NCBI GenBank assembly: GCA_032164245.1 | Contig: JAVMKO010000022.1 | Coordinates: 11,593,845 to 11,657,844, forward strand | DNA: 64,000 nucleotides | Source of the DNA: Sternotherus odoratus | Taxonomy: Eukaryota > Chordata > Testudines > Kinosternidae | Direction of reading: 5' to 3' | Shown here: positions 21,906 through 34,727 of the stretch, one piece after another | How the letters are laid out: each line of letters starts with the position of its first letter | How positions within the stretch are numbered: position 1 is the first letter of the stretch | Position numbers and translations under genes: made by a program | The notes under the pieces: generated by a model | Seen by the model: only the letters and a program-made list of their open reading frames with translations | What the model was told of the DNA's origin: nothing | Databases searched by the model: none

Positions 21906-22735
21906 CAGGCTAAAATGTGCTACAAAATTGCAAGAATTATTACTACAAAGGGCTAAGCTCGTTAAAAGGCTCATCTCCTTAGTAACAAAGGCAGCACAGG
22001 TCGTTAGCAGGCACTGAATCTGGTACTTGCAGTAATGAAGGACTGCACCCCTATCACTGGAACTCAAAGACTACATTCATTAGTTGGTAGCTACAGTTGG
22101 CTCCTATTTTCTTAAGTGGAGCAGCATGTAGAGGGAGGGTGATACACACACACACACAACCATTATGGTGTTACAAATGCATGGCCCTATTCTGCAGTCC
22201 TCTTTCAGGCATTTAGCACCTTGCACTGAAATCAGAACGAGGAAGGTTGCCATTGTGAGTAAGGAATTACCTCTGGCACATCATGCTTTTTAAAATATCA
22301 GATCAGCAGTGGGCAGAATTACTGAACGGAGTTTGGATTTAGCCTGAGTAAGGCATGCAGAATTGGACATTCAATCATTTGTAGCCAGTTCACTCATCAA
22401 TGCGACCTAGCTGAGACCAGATGAACGAACCTCCCACTGCCCGAACTAGGGGGAATCAGGCACCATTTGGCTGCTATGTCTCCTGTATGCTGTGAGGATC
22501 CTGGTTTGAATTTCATGTGGACAGCAAGACCGTCACTGCACGGAGAACTCTGCTAATTACTTACATCTGTTGTAGAGCCTAAGCACCAGTTACAGCATCC
22601 CATTCTCCATGTGAGTGAACGGATTGCCAAGAAACCATCCACCCAGAACAGTCTCAGGCTGCTGGTGCTTAGATAGGATGGAAAAGCCAAACCAGAGTTC
22701 CAGCCCCGGAGTTGGTGCCTATGCGAGGAGCCGTA
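21906..22735. other. no gene seen
   Basis: Unique-looking sequence with a short CA run near 22144-22158. Confidence 0.5.
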
Positions 22736-22788
22736 TATTAACTTCTGAAGAGCCACTTGTGGCTCCGGAGCCACAGGTGGGCCACCCC
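22736..22788 (-). mobile_element. hAT-type repeat end fragment
   Basis: TTCTGAAGAGCCACTTGTGG, then CTCCGGAGCCACAGGTGGGC, then CACCCC resembles the end of a hAT repeat family whose outer terminus reads AGGGGT-GGCAACC. The block holds an internal palindrome around CTCCGGAG. Confidence 0.45.
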
Positions 22789-25700
22789 GGTATAAGCAAA
22801 CCTCCCCAAAGGGTGGTACCTCTCTGGAATTGTTTACAATGTGAGTGATCACCTTAATCATACTCTTTCATCCCCATTTCAGTTCCTGAAGGAGCTGCGG
22901 TAACCCTCTCCCATGAAGTAGAACACAGTCATACATACCAACCCTGGCCCACAGGAATACATAAACTTATTACCATATGTTCCCCCATAGATACCGCACG
23001 CGGTTGCGATATCTAACATTCTTTTCTTGGCTTGTTGAATCTCTTACTTTACCCCTTGCGAGTTTGTTACTTTCCTCTTTTGGGTCTATTAAATCTCTGG
23101 TAAATGGTCACAGAAATTACTGAAGTGCTTCTGTATTCTAGCCTCTATCATGGAACATATGGCCAGAAAAAAACCTATTTTCTTAGCCTTTTGCTTGCTA
23201 TCAGTAAAGTGTGTGAATCTAATCAGAAAACTAATAAAACATACAGTGCTCCTCAAGCTAGGTATGTCACAGAATTAAATGCAAGCGTTGGCTGATGGAC
23301 TGCAGCACATGAAAAGCTTGATGCGTGTCATAGGGGTGTTTTCTTTTCATAGGAGTTCTGGCTAATGGGATGCTAGATACTCAATTTGCATTTTCCCCCA
23401 AAACAGAGAAACATTAAGCCATGTTATGCATAGGATTTAATCAGAACCCCAAACAGGGGCAGGGGCATTTGGATCAAAGACCGAAACCCATCACCATTGG
23501 CCAGTATGGGTGGTGTAATTTTTAGAGTGATACAAAAATGTTATTGAAAGACTTATAGTTAAGCAATCTTATAGAAGCATAGTCTGAGTAGGTGTATACC
23601 AAGTGGAGGCAACCAAGTGGGTATTTCATGCTTTAGAGACAGTGGAGGTGAAGAATCTGCCAACTCTAAGACCCTGCCCCTCCCCAAAAAAAACAACCCC
23701 TGTGCAAACACAAGCAAGACAACTAACCCCATTCATCACTTCTAAGAAGAGTTTGAGTGTGAGCAAATCTCCTCGTAGCCCTCTGCATGTTAGCAGGGCT
23801 CAAATTTCTCCATCTCTGTGCAAAGTAAGAAAGAAGATAGAAACTTACTACAGTCTGTCAAGCCTCTGAGGGTAGCAGGGGTATTACAGATTCTCCATTA
23901 AAAAAATGGAATGATCATCATTGCACTGTGCAGCTTGAGGGGCTGTCACCCAGTTGAGATATAAAACCAAAGTCCTGACCACAACTGGTCATTAAAAATC
24001 CCATGGAACTGTTCACAGGTATGGTAGCGCTGCAACTCTGGACAATTTCCAGCTCATGCAGTGGCGTTCTTCTGCCCCAAGTCCCTGCTGCAGTCAGAAA
24101 CAGATGCAGTATTCTGAATCTCCTGGCCTGAAATTCTGTGTAGTATTGCTGCATGCCATCTTTCATCCCAGAGGTGGCTGCAAGGTAAGAACAGGTCTAT
24201 AAAGCATCTTTCAGGGCAAAAGATGGTGCACAAATTCACGTGATTGCCATTTTACTAGGAGCCCTGTAATCAAGTAACTAGTGTGCGGAGGCACGTGATC
24301 TCTACTGGGTGGATCTAGAACTGGGTTCTATTGACTCTACTGTCCAGCAAGTGCAGTAGTGGCTTGTGCTATGAGGGGCAGGAGGATACGTCTTCTCTTC
24401 GCAGGCTCACTGTTAAATTCAGAGGGGACCACACCCGGCCACAGTGACCACCATGAAGCTCCTAAGTAGCTCTAGATTAGTTACAATATTAAATCAATTA
24501 ATGTAACATTTGCAGAGCTGGGAAGAGTCGCAGGGAAGCTGCTGGGCATGTGAATGGCTTTAAATGTTTTCCATCGAAACGCAAGAGTTAATGACAGAGA
24601 ATAGATAGAGCGCCGGCTTTATAGACCAGAGAGGCATGACAAAGAAAGAGCATTTCCCCTGGGCCTGATTGACACCAGCAGCCAACTGGGTGTTCCCACC
24701 ATGAAGGTTTCTGAAGGGTTGTTGGGTTGATCGCTACAGTATAAATGAGTATTACTGGGCCCAATATAGGTGAGCCAATTTAACTTACACACTGGAAGGA
24801 TTTTTAGAGTTATGCTGCAAGATGAGTCAAGCCACTTGGCAGTGGAATGCTGAGAAAGCTCCACGACTAATACAAAACAAAAAATGGTTCCCACTTTAGA
24901 TTAGATCTCAGCATTGCTAAAGAGCAATGACAGGAGAACAGGGAAATCCTATGTGCGCCAACAGCCACAATTGCACTAACACCAGTGGGTTTTTGTTCGA
25001 CATGTGGGGAGATGAGTGGCTCTTTCAAGCAGTGAGCAGACCTTGTTGAAGTTTGATTGTGCTGTGGCTTTGATGGCAGACTGGGCCCTGCCACCTCCCC
25101 TAGCTGCATGGTGTCACCTGCATACATGCAAGTCCTGGCCCATGTGCAAAAACAGGCAGCTCATTAATGAGTATCTAAGAGTCGCAGCTCTCAGAGTAGG
25201 AACCCTGGGAAACTCTTACGGCTAAGAGGGAAATCAATGTTGTTAATATCCACTTCCTGTTACCAGCAGGTGAGGTAGGGCTGGAAGTTACACGGCCTCC
25301 TTTGGAGAATAGACCAGAGGACTATTGTCTGTTAAACAACACGGTGTTTACACTGGTGAAGAATCTATTTGTTTTCATTTTTGTCTAAATCCAGCAAGGC
25401 AGAAGCTGATTGTAAGTGAAAAAGTCAGGCCGCTTTGAGGTTCTGCAGGAGACCTCAGATGATTTAAAGGGCAAGGTGAACAACCCAAAGGTAGAAAGAA
25501 CCATATGGCTTTCTTCCCAGAGGTATCAGAGAAGCTTCTATTAGATTTCAGATGTTAAGGGCCAAACAAAGGCCAACTGATAATATCTGTATCACCTCCT
25601 AACCTTCACAAAGTGACAGCAGAAGGGATATATCCTTGCACAAAGGAAATGAGGCAGTCCGGTAGTGCTGTGTAGCCTTCCCTTCTACCTACCTGTAAGT

Positions 25701-25790
25701 CTGATCCTGCAAAATCCTCCTTTCTCTCCGAAGTCTGATCCGCTTTCTAGGTCAGTCACCCAGTGCACTCTGACCAGCTAGAAATTACGA
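22789..25790. other. no gene seen
   Basis: Three kilobases of unique-looking sequence. The open frames here, for example 23603-23869, show no known domain and no splice context I would defend. Confidence 0.5.
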
Positions 25791-26156
25791 GGGTTGGTCA
25801 GGAATTTTTTCAACTAGAAAATAACAAAAGAGAAACTTTTGCACAAAAGTGACCCTTGGGAAATTTCTTGGAAGATTTTTGAAATTATCACAATATTTCA
25901 TTTTAACCTTTTTGGGCACAAAAAATTCTGGCTTCCTGGTTTGAAACAACTTTCCCTTTCAAAAGTTAAGCTAATTATAGGCGGGGAAAACACTCAAAAT
26001 GAAATGTTTTGATTGAGCCAACAGATTTTTTCTTCTATTCAGACAATTTTTCAAATTTCAACATTTTATCCCATTTGGGACAGATGCTCCCTCCCCCATT
26101 CCAAAATGTTGAAAGTTTTCACAGGACAAGAAACCTATTTCCCTCCCAGCTTTATT
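25791..26156. mobile_element. A+T-rich palindromic MITE-like repeat
   Basis: The left end GGTTGGTCAGGAATTTTTTC is loosely mirrored by the right end, whose reverse complement reads AGCTGGGAGGGAAAT. The interior is full of complementary GAAAATTT/AAATTTTC words. I recall a family with GAGCTGGTC-AAA ends in turtles. Target duplications were not resolved. Confidence 0.45.
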
Positions 26157-27261
26157 AATTACTTTCTGTGCAGAAAAGAAGGGATTGTCTCCCTTTGATA
26201 TGAGCTAAGTGGGCTCCTTTGAGCACAAAGTGAATGCAAGGTGGTGATACTCAACGCTTGGCCAGAACAGAGCCCACCTTAGACTCTTTAATATGCCCAT
26301 CACTGTAGTATGAAGTCAGCACTTTTAGTATCCTCCATGTAGGGCCAGCTTCAAATTCTACCCTATGTGAAGATGAGTTTGGTTGTCCCTGTTGATTGTC
26401 ATTTACAGCAGACACATCAGAAAATTACATACAGGCCCATACCAAAGTCAATCATCCATTTGCCCTTTAATGCTGGAGCTATTCAAACTCCAAACGCTTT
26501 GCAATAGGAGGATCAAAACTCTGGATTCTAAACACCGATGGATTTCTGATCCCAGATCAAGAGCCGGCTGAGGTACTGTGCAATACACCACCACACACTT
26601 GGCAGTCCGCCGCTCAGGAGAAAGAAGACATGGATTCAAGGGATTCAATGAAGTGCCTTGATTGTGTGACACTTAGCGTTCTGAAAAAGTGTGTAGAGCA
26701 TGTTTGCTTTCAGGGCAGGGAAACTTGCTAAAAGGTACTTAGTAGCTGCAGAGAGAGATTTGCTATAGATTTTGTCCAGCAGCTAGAAAAATGCCATCAG
26801 CCAGGAGACATGGGGCAGGTAATAGAGGGGGAGGCAAAAAACTCCCCAGCTAAATATTCCCTTTGGTGGCACTAAGTGTGAACTTAAAGTGGCTGGAGAT
26901 AGCGCCCGAATATTCCTGAGCAATGCCCAATTCTGTTCTGGTGTAAATGGCCTGAGGGATCTTTTGCCCGTAGTTTGCTTCAGCCCTCCTGCAGCTTTAA
27001 ACTTATGCCAGAATTGGGCAACTGACCATCACAATGCCCGATCCACTCCACATCTCCACTACGCCCGGGATTTGTTCAGGCCTGAGGGTTTGACTGGCCA
27101 TTGCACATGATTTTCAGAGCGACTGAGCAACCACAGCGGCAGCAGAAGTCACAGGAAGCTTCAGGTGCTCAACCCCCAGGAAAAATCAGCCTCAAGTTGG
27201 GCTCCCAGTAATTGATGTACTTCAGCCCCTGGCTACTTTTGAAAGTGTGGCTGAACGTGTC
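26157..27261. other. no gene seen
   Basis: Unique-looking sequence; no element recognised. Confidence 0.5.
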
Positions 27262-27358
27262 TGGCTCAGGCTCACACCAGTGAAATCAGAGGCAGAGCTG
27301 GGCTTAGAACCCAGGAGCTCCAAGTCCCTGCTCTAACTACTAGACACCACTGTCCTAC
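27262..27358 (-). repeat. MIR/CORE-type SINE head
   Basis: GAGGCAGAGCTGGGCTTAGA, ACCCAGGAGCTCCAAGTCCC and CTACTAGACCAC-type words are the reverse complement of the tRNA-derived head and box-B region. Confidence 0.7.
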
Positions 27359-30059
27359 ATATTTTGTTTATTTCATTGTATTTTAATAAAAGGATTCACA
27401 CATTTATCAAAAAGAAAGCGTGGTTTAAAACCAGTGCACACAGGAGGCAATGTTGGCCCAAGGCAGAGAAGCATCCGCAAATACCTAATGTGGAGACAGA
27501 TGCTGGTTGCTCTGCCCATTGGAATGGGTTATATAAACAGGCATGCAATTGCTGGCTTGGTCACTCTCCTGTATGCCAGAGCCCATGCTGAGCTCACAGG
27601 CCTTGCTTCTCACAAAGTCTGGTTAAATTCACACATTAAGCATGCAGCTTGATTGAAAGGAGCAGGCAGTGGGGATTTTTGGAGCTGCTGTCTATGCAAG
27701 CCATCTGCACGCTGCTTTTTGCAGACGTGGGGAAACGTGCACAGATCGTGACTGGTTGCTTTGCTTTAGTTTTAGGTGACTGAATTGCCCAAAAACTGTC
27801 CATTGTAATTTCAGTTGCTTCTTGACACAAGGCCTTTGCACAGTTCGCCTGATATATGTCACTGAGAGCTTGGGGGCAGGCTGGGGTGGGGGACTTTGAA
27901 TGTATTCTCCCCACCCCATCTTTCTCTCATTCCGCTTTGCTGGAATGAGACAAACCTACTGAGAAAAAGCACATCTGGTGATTTAACGGGCAGCATGGAG
28001 TAAAGAGGAAAAAACTTATCCCTTGGTTTGGGCTCCCAGCCTGTTGTACAATGGGGCCACTGAAATAAATACATAATGACGTTTGAATGAACAAGCAAGT
28101 TTGACATGATGACACTAAAGCTAGTGAGTGCCTCTCTGTTTACACAAATCCCACATGCACTGCACCAAGGCTGACAGGCATTCTTCAAAACAGCCTTCGC
28201 CTTCTGATAAACCCAGAGCGTGCACGCCCGTCACTCAGTCACCCTGCTCTGCTGCCCTAGTCGGTCTCCAGGGACTTACAGGAACCAGCTCCCCACTCCA
28301 GGTGATGCAGTTGGTCAAAGCACTAGCCACCCGACACTGAAATCCTGAGATCTCACCCAGCTACTGTTAGATTCCTGACTTCATCCTGTTCCTTCCACTC
28401 TCTAGAGGGCAAAGGGCAGACTTACAAAGCATGCCAATGATTTGGTATCAGTGGAAGTTTGTCAACGCCCTGCTCATGCACTTTTGAAAATAATACGAGG
28501 TACCTCTCTGCATCTTTAGAGACCTAAATACCTTTGTAAATCTGTCCAAAAATGACTCCACTGTCACTCCACTGAAGACAGGTGCCAAAAACATCTGAGG
28601 AATCTCTCTCTCCCCCTTTCATAGTAAACCTGTTCACTGCTCACCTTTAACAGTTCAAACTTACCCCCTTCTCCTAACAGAAGGTGTGTGGGGAGGGGAA
28701 AAAAATCTAACATTTTAACTGCAAGAGAAGGGAAGCCCCTCTTGTCGCCTGCCCATATTAATGACATTTTGCTTATTCCATAGGTCAAAGTTCAGATGGG
28801 CCATGATCTGGATGGTGTTATAAAGAGGGTTCCGTCTTCAACACTGATGCAATGAGCAATGTGGGGGACTTTTTGTTGCTGCTGCCAATGCCCCCTTGCT
28901 CAGTGGATAACAGGAAGCTCTAGTCATCAGGCCTGTTATAATCCAGCCCCCTCCAAATATACAGATTGTGTATTTAAATTTAAAACAAAAGACATAATTT
29001 AAAGGAGAAAGTGGTTATATTTTTCCTGGGCTGATAATTCTCTTCCTTCCGTGCGTCTAAGGCCGTCCCCACTTTGCCCTTGGCCTGGTTTATTTGGCTG
29101 CTTCAAAAAGCCTCTGAATTCTGTTCTTGTTTAATTAGCATGAATTCAAGTGCTGAAAAAGCAACATTTTAAACACCCCTTCTAATCCACTGACCAGATC
29201 CCTGTGGAGCGCTAGACGTCCGATGTCCCCGGGGTTTGAGAAGAGACTATAGGAGGAGGAGGAGGAGGATTTGACTATGCAGATCATTCTGGGCCTCACC
29301 TAGGTTCTGCTGACTCTGTCAAGAGGTGGAACACGAGTTGAGGGAAGTGCCGTCTGCTTAGCTGTGTCTTATTTTTCTCTCCCCCTCCTGACCCTTTGCT
29401 GCTTCTCCTCGTTCCATTCACTCCTGAAGTCTTCTCTCTGAGCTCAGTCATACCCACAAGGTCCCTACAGTATTGGATTCCGGATCCTCCCCTCTCTCAA
29501 AGTCCATGGAAGGTGCAGGATCTGCACTGGGTGGGCAGCAGGCATCCCTGGAGAGGAGTGGGCAGGCCAGAGGGGACGGGGAAAAGCCACACCCTACAAT
29601 CTCAGGATAGAAGATATACATGTGTGGAGCCTCTTCACTCCACAGTGGGTGGATCCCCAGAGCTCCAGTGGGAGTCCTAGTTCACAGCTCCATTAGAGAC
29701 CGTCTGACAGGCAACCGTGGTGGCGAGGGTTACAAGAGAGACCGAGCTTGAGCCATGGCACAGAGCCAGTCTGTGAATGCCCCAGTCTCCTGAGATCCAG
29801 GCGATTACTTAAGATCCACAGGGGTTCTGTTGGCCCCTGTGCGATACTGTCTGTGTGTAGAGAACAACTTTTGCCACCTAATGGAGCGAGTGGGGAGAAC
29901 CGACAAGATTCCCTGGCAGGCAGTATTTCCTCCCCCTGAACTCCCCCTCCTGTCAGATTTTTCTTGGGATCTCAATTTTGACTCAGTCCTTACTCTAGTC
30001 AGTGGGATTTCAAATGGAGTTAATCAGTCCTTAGTCTAGATAACAACTGACGCGAAGAT
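27359..30059. other. no gene seen; (AGG)6 at 29251-29269
   Basis: Unique-looking sequence with one perfect AGG run. The block near 28980-29160 is A+T-rich. No exon recognised. Confidence 0.5.
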
Positions 30060-30145
30060 TTTTTAAAAGGGCTCAGCAATTTTGGGTGCCTTAATTTTTT
30101 GGTGCCCAACAGTACACATCTTAAAAGGCCCCTTTTATGTAGCTC

Positions 30146-30280
30146 ATTAATGGGAGAAACTGATCTGAGACTCAAACTAGCCCAAGCAGAACAGGATTTT
30201 AAGATTTGAACACCTAGGGTAACCTAAGCCACGCGATTTAGGTGCCTTAGTCCCTTTTGAAAATGGGATTTAAGCACTCA
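30146..30280 (+). repeat. interspersed repeat, copy 1 (pair with 33261-33394)
   Basis: It starts TAATGGGAGAAACTGATCTG and ends with 40 bp (30241-30280) identical to 33355-33394. The middle part is clearly related but diverged. AGGTGCC...TTTTGAAAATGGGA is a partial palindrome seen in related words near 58196-58240. The family is not identified. Confidence 0.7.
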
Positions 30281-30427
30281 AAAAAAAAATCACTCAAAAA
30301 TCACTAGTCTCTTTTTAAAATCTTGGCCTAAATTAGAACCTCGGGATCTGGGCCATAGATTGTGAACTCCACTAATAGAATTAGTAAAGCCCTTTGGAAT
30401 CTCTTCAGATGAAGGTTATATAATATA

Positions 30428-30490
30428 AATCCAGAAGAGATCACTTTGATCAGCTAATCTGACCTCCTCGCAAACACAGTCCATACAATT
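30428..30490 (-). mobile_element. CR1 3' end fragment
   Basis: AATCCAGAAGAGATCACTTT, GATCAGCTAATCTGACCTCC then AACACAGTCCAT matches the block at 41515-41575 (CCAGAAGGGACCATTGTGAT, TCTAGTCTGACCTC) in the same reverse orientation. Confidence 0.65.
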
Positions 30491-31430
30491 TTATCCAATA
30501 GAGGGAAATATCCTGAATCTTCTGCCGTGTGTGTACGGGGAGGAATTATTTTCCCTCTCACAAACCCATCCACTCACCCCATGATCACTACTTGAGAAAC
30601 AAAAATTGAGAAGCAAGAGGCTGATCACAGAGGAATGTGAGAGCAAAAGATCATTTTGGCCAATACTGTTTTCTGCAGCTTTCATCCCTCCTTGTTAATC
30701 TCATGCAGACATCCAGTTATATGTCATGCAATGGTATCTCTCTATATATTTAGTAACCCACTTCTCTAGCAGATAACAAGATACTTCATCATTGAAAAAA
30801 TAAATGAATTCATTTCTGGCTCGTGTAATGAGTTAGATTAATGTATTATCTTTTCAGTTCAGGGACCTCAATTTAAATCCTTTCCTGTTCAACTTGATCA
30901 GGAAAGATTCCAGCCTGGCCCCAGTACAGAAATTAGTCTATTCAGTTTAAGTTGTTAATAATTAATTTCACTTGATGGCCCCTGAAGCTGAATGAAATGT
31001 ATGCAGCTAGAAGGTTTGTAGACCCTTTCACCTCTTCCCCTTCCTCAGGCTTTTCTTTCATTTTCAACTCTTTCTCCCTGGTCTTTTCCCATCTTCAACC
31101 CTTCTCATTACTATTCCCCCTCCTCTCCCATTCTAAATGTTTTATTAGTTTTAAATGAAATCCATAAACATCAGCTACAAATAAATAAGAGGAAGGGAGA
31201 GGAGGTAGGGAGGCAAGTAGTTGGATACAAGTTTGCATTCATGCTTAGAGTAAAACCCACATATTATATTTAATAAATATGAACAAAAGAGCACAATATA
31301 CACACAATTGCACTACATGGTAACACAGCAAAAAATTATACTAGATGTTATTTTTCAGTACTTTGTGTTCTGCTTTTCTTACTCAAGCACAATATCTCAA
31401 ATAGGAGCAAGGCAAACAGGATTTATATAT
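30491..31430. other. no gene seen
   Basis: A+T-rich unique-looking sequence. Confidence 0.5.
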
Positions 31431-31644
31431 AGGTGAGTTGCGTCTTAGGCATATTTAACATGCGTGATTTCGGCTTTACGTGGTCAGCAAAAAAAAGAAA
31501 AAAAGGAAAAAATAAAAACTGAAAAACTATCTGTAGGGAAGGTGATTTCACCTGCCATTAAACTCAATAGGTTTTGGCTATACGCAGTTTTGGCTTTACA
31601 CGCTGACCGCGGAATAGAACCCCCGTGTAAGATGCGACTCGCCT
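31431..31644. mobile_element. MITE with 17-bp terminal inverted repeats
   Basis: The left end AGGTGAGTTGCGTCTTA and the reverse complement of the right end, AGGCGAGTCGCATCTTA, match at 14 of 17 positions. The interior contains GGCTTTACGTGG and the related GGCTTTACACGC, and an A-rich expansion at 31490-31520. The left end follows TATA; a right-hand TA duplicate has been lost or mutated. Probably Tc1/mariner-type. No transposase. Confidence 0.72.
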
Positions 31645-32920
31645 GGTTGTTTTTTTTCCATTTCTGCACAGAGATTTTTCATCCTTGCTTAGCATCAGAG
31701 CAGAAGATTGGGAAATTGAACTTCTGATTTCCATTACTGCCTCCATCACTAACTTCCTATTGGACCCTTACCATTCTGTGCTGCTTGCCCATTGATAAAA
31801 TGGCAATGCTTTGGGAGGCTTAATTAATAAAAGTTCATAGATCACCAAGTTCTTCAGATAGAAAGTGCTTTAGCTCTGCAAGGCATTATTCATTTTGAAT
31901 CAGTCTCAGACACAACGTCTTTAACCTTATCACCTGTCTATCCATCTTTAAGTGATTTCATAGCATGATTGTGGACTAAGATATCCCAGAGCCGGCTATG
32001 TGTTAAGCCTTTTACATTTTTCTTTCGGGATCTTTATAAACATGCCGATCCAGGACATGGTCCCTCAAAAGAGAGCTAAATACATTTGCTATTTAGTGAA
32101 TGAATTAACTGTCAAGCAAAGGGGTTATCTCCTTTAACCCTGTGAAGGCCACAAGATGCAATTCTGTTCAGCCATGTAGGACACAGTGACAGTTGTTTTA
32201 TTGAAATCCTGATCAATAATTCATCCAAAAATGCTTTATCTTCCCAATACTCCCCTTGCACATCTTTTCAAGAACACTACACTATGTATATTTAATTGGT
32301 TAACTGAGGAAGAGAATTCACCTTGAAGGTGAATAGCTTCAAAGAGTGGAGGTCAAGGAGATGGAATCACACACGAAACATTTGGGCAAAATCTTCCCTG
32401 AATCAACAACCAACAAACAAAAAACACTGGAAACTGCTTGGTGAAATCAGTTGGATTGTTAAAAAACAAAATTACATTTAAAAGTAGAAAAGGGTAAGTA
32501 GATAAAATAGCACCAGAAAAGGCCTTTTGTAGCTGATGCCTTTTATGGGAACTTGCATAAGTTGTCTCAGAGCTTTTGTCACTTCTGTCATCTCTGTTTT
32601 TGGAGCGTCTCTTATGACTAAAGGAATTTAGACAGCTTAAGAAAAATGGTTTCATAGCTGGTTTAGTAGTTGAAGAGGCAGTGCATGTATTTGTCTATAA
32701 AAATTGCAGTATAATACACAGATGCCAAGTGACAACAATGCAGAACATGCTCCCAAATTGTGTGTGGGGGGGTGGTAGTGGGGGGGAAACTTGGTTAAAC
32801 TATAGTGAAGGTTTCCCCTTTAAAACATCCCAGCTGAGTGGCAGGTGAGGAGTAAGTCTAATACTGTATTATGTATTCTACAATAAGATTCAGCAGTGAC
32901 ATAAATTGACAAATTGCACA
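31645..32920. other. no gene seen
   Basis: Unique-looking sequence with a G-rich patch near 32764-32787. Confidence 0.5.
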
Positions 32921-33169
32921 AATTGGATAAATTCATGGAGGTTATGTCCATTAATGGCTATCAGCCAGGATGGGTAAGGAATGGCGTCTCCAGCCTCTGT
33001 TTGTTGGGCGGGGGGTGGGGCGATGGATGGCAGGAGAGAGCTCACTAAATCATTACCTGTTAGATTCACTCACTCTGAGGCACCTGGCATTAGCCACTGT
33101 CGGTAGACAGGATACTGGGCTGGATGGACTTTTGGTCTGACCCAGTACAGCCACTCATCTTCTTATGAC
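32921..33169 (+). mobile_element. CR1 LINE 3' end
   Basis: ATTCATGGAGGTTATGTCCA, ATGGCTATCAGCCAGGATGG, CACTCTGAGGCACCTGGCAT, GACAGGATACTGGGCTGGAT and a terminal TTCTTATGA. A shorter copy of the same region as 20579-20789. Confidence 0.9.
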
Positions 33170-33260
33170 ATGGGAAATAATCATGTCTCAGAGATGGGCT
33201 GACCTGCTGGGATCTTTAGCATGAGGAAAACATCCACCATCTTGAAATTTCACGTAATTT

Positions 33261-33394
33261 ACTAATGGGAGAAACTGACCTGAAAATCAAACCAGTCCAA
33301 ACAGAGCTGGGTTGTAAGATTTTACACTTAGGGGAACCTAAACCGTGTCATTTTGGTGCCTTAGTCCCTTTTGAAAATGGGATTTAAGCACTCA
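33261..33394 (+). repeat. interspersed repeat, copy 2
   Basis: This is the partner of 30146-30280; the last 40 bp are identical. It lies between two CR1 3' ends. Confidence 0.7.
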
Positions 33395-33524
33395 ACTGAC
33401 TTATGTGCTTTTAAAAAAATGTTACTCTTGGGCTGATAATGTACAATTATCAAGCATCTCATTTCATCTGAGTCCTGGAAGGGAAAGCCAAATATTATAA
33501 AAAGGTTGACGTTAAAGGTGAAGT

Positions 33525-33682
33525 TCTGTTTGCCAGAAGGTGCAAATGGGTGACAGGGGATGGATCACTTGATTCACTGTTCTGTTCATTCCCTCTGGGG
33601 CACCTGGCATTGGCCACAGTCAGAAGACAGGATACTGGGCGAGATGTACCTTTGGTCTGACCCAGTATGGCCATTCTTATGT
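33525..33682 (+). mobile_element. CR1 LINE 3' end (short)
   Basis: TCTGTTTGCCAGAAGGTGC, GGATGGATCACTTGATTCAC, GGGGCACCTGGCATTGGCCA, CTGACCCAGTATGGCCATTC and TTATG. Strongly 5'-truncated. Confidence 0.9.
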
Positions 33683-34440
33683 GAGGGCCAAGATCCCTCA
33701 AATGAAGTTCTGGGTGCCCAATCAAACATCTTGGCCTGATTTTCAGAAAGTGCTGAGCATATGCCCTCTAAAAAACAACAGTAGTCCTCTCAGGTCTCAA
33801 GTGAGGGTCCCAAAACTTGAATCCCCTAAAAAAACCCTCACATTATGTTTGAAAGTCTTGGCCAAAGGTTCTTCCCTGAAAGGACATGGCCTTGGAGAAG
33901 ACAGGGGAAGTGGAAAAATAGGGTATCTCTTACATAACAAATGTTGAAGACAACATGACAGGGAAAAAGACAGTTCCCATACCTAAAGGGGGTAGCCAGA
34001 GAATGTGCATAAGCATTCTGTGTTAGCCTAACTTTCAGGGGTAAAACTCCCCCCAACCTCAACGGGAGTAGATCCAGCTAGTGCTAAGTGCTTTTGCAAA
34101 GCTTACTTTTGCAATATAATTCCAGAAATAGTTCAGACCTGTCTGTGGGCATCACCTCACAGGATACAGTTTAAAACTAATTAAAGGCAGGTGGCTTAAC
34201 CCTCAGTACAGGAGTAGCCCCACTGAAGTCAACAGTCCAGTGCTTTGCTGGATTGGGACATTCATAACTGCAAACAACTTTCAACTGCTTGGTCAATGCA
34301 CTTAAAGTCCATGTCTACACTATGGAATTTATCCATAGCTGACAATAGGGGTCCAGTACGCTAGTGCTGAATACAGTGTAAACTAGGACTTGACCATATA
34401 GAGGGTGGAGAGGGATTCAATTCCAAACATCATCTAATCG
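33683..34440. other. no gene seen
   Basis: The sequence contains CCTGATTTTCAGAAAGTGCT near 33735, which I recall from a low-complexity-like turtle repeat, and CATGTCTACACTATGG near 34310, a word also found at the end of the MITE at 48659. Confidence 0.45.
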
Positions 34441-34727
34441 AGGGGTAGGCAACCTGTGGCATGCAAGCTGGTTTCCAGTGGCACTCACACTGCCCGGGTC
34501 CTGGCCACTGGCCCGGGGGGCTCTGCATTTTAATTTTAAATGAAGCTTCTTAAACATTTTAAAACCCTTATTTACTTTACATACAACAATAGTTTAGTTA
34601 TATATTAAAGACTTATAGAAAGAGACCTTCTAAACAAGTTAAAGTGTATTACCGGCATGCCAAACCTTAAATCAGAGTGAATAAAGGAAGACTCAGCACA
34701 CCACTTCTGAAAGGCTGCAGACCCCTG
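34441..34727. mobile_element. hAT-type short DNA transposon
   Basis: The left end is AGGGGTAGGCAACCTGTGGC; the right end, reverse-complemented, is CAGGGGTCTGCAGCCTTTC. Flanks share CTAATC (TCTAATCG on the left, ACTAATCT on the right), consistent with a worn 8-bp duplication. The interior includes CAGTGGCACTCACACTGCCC and an A+T-rich half. No transposase frame. The pattern fits a widespread non-autonomous hAT family in turtles, from memory. Confidence 0.75.
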
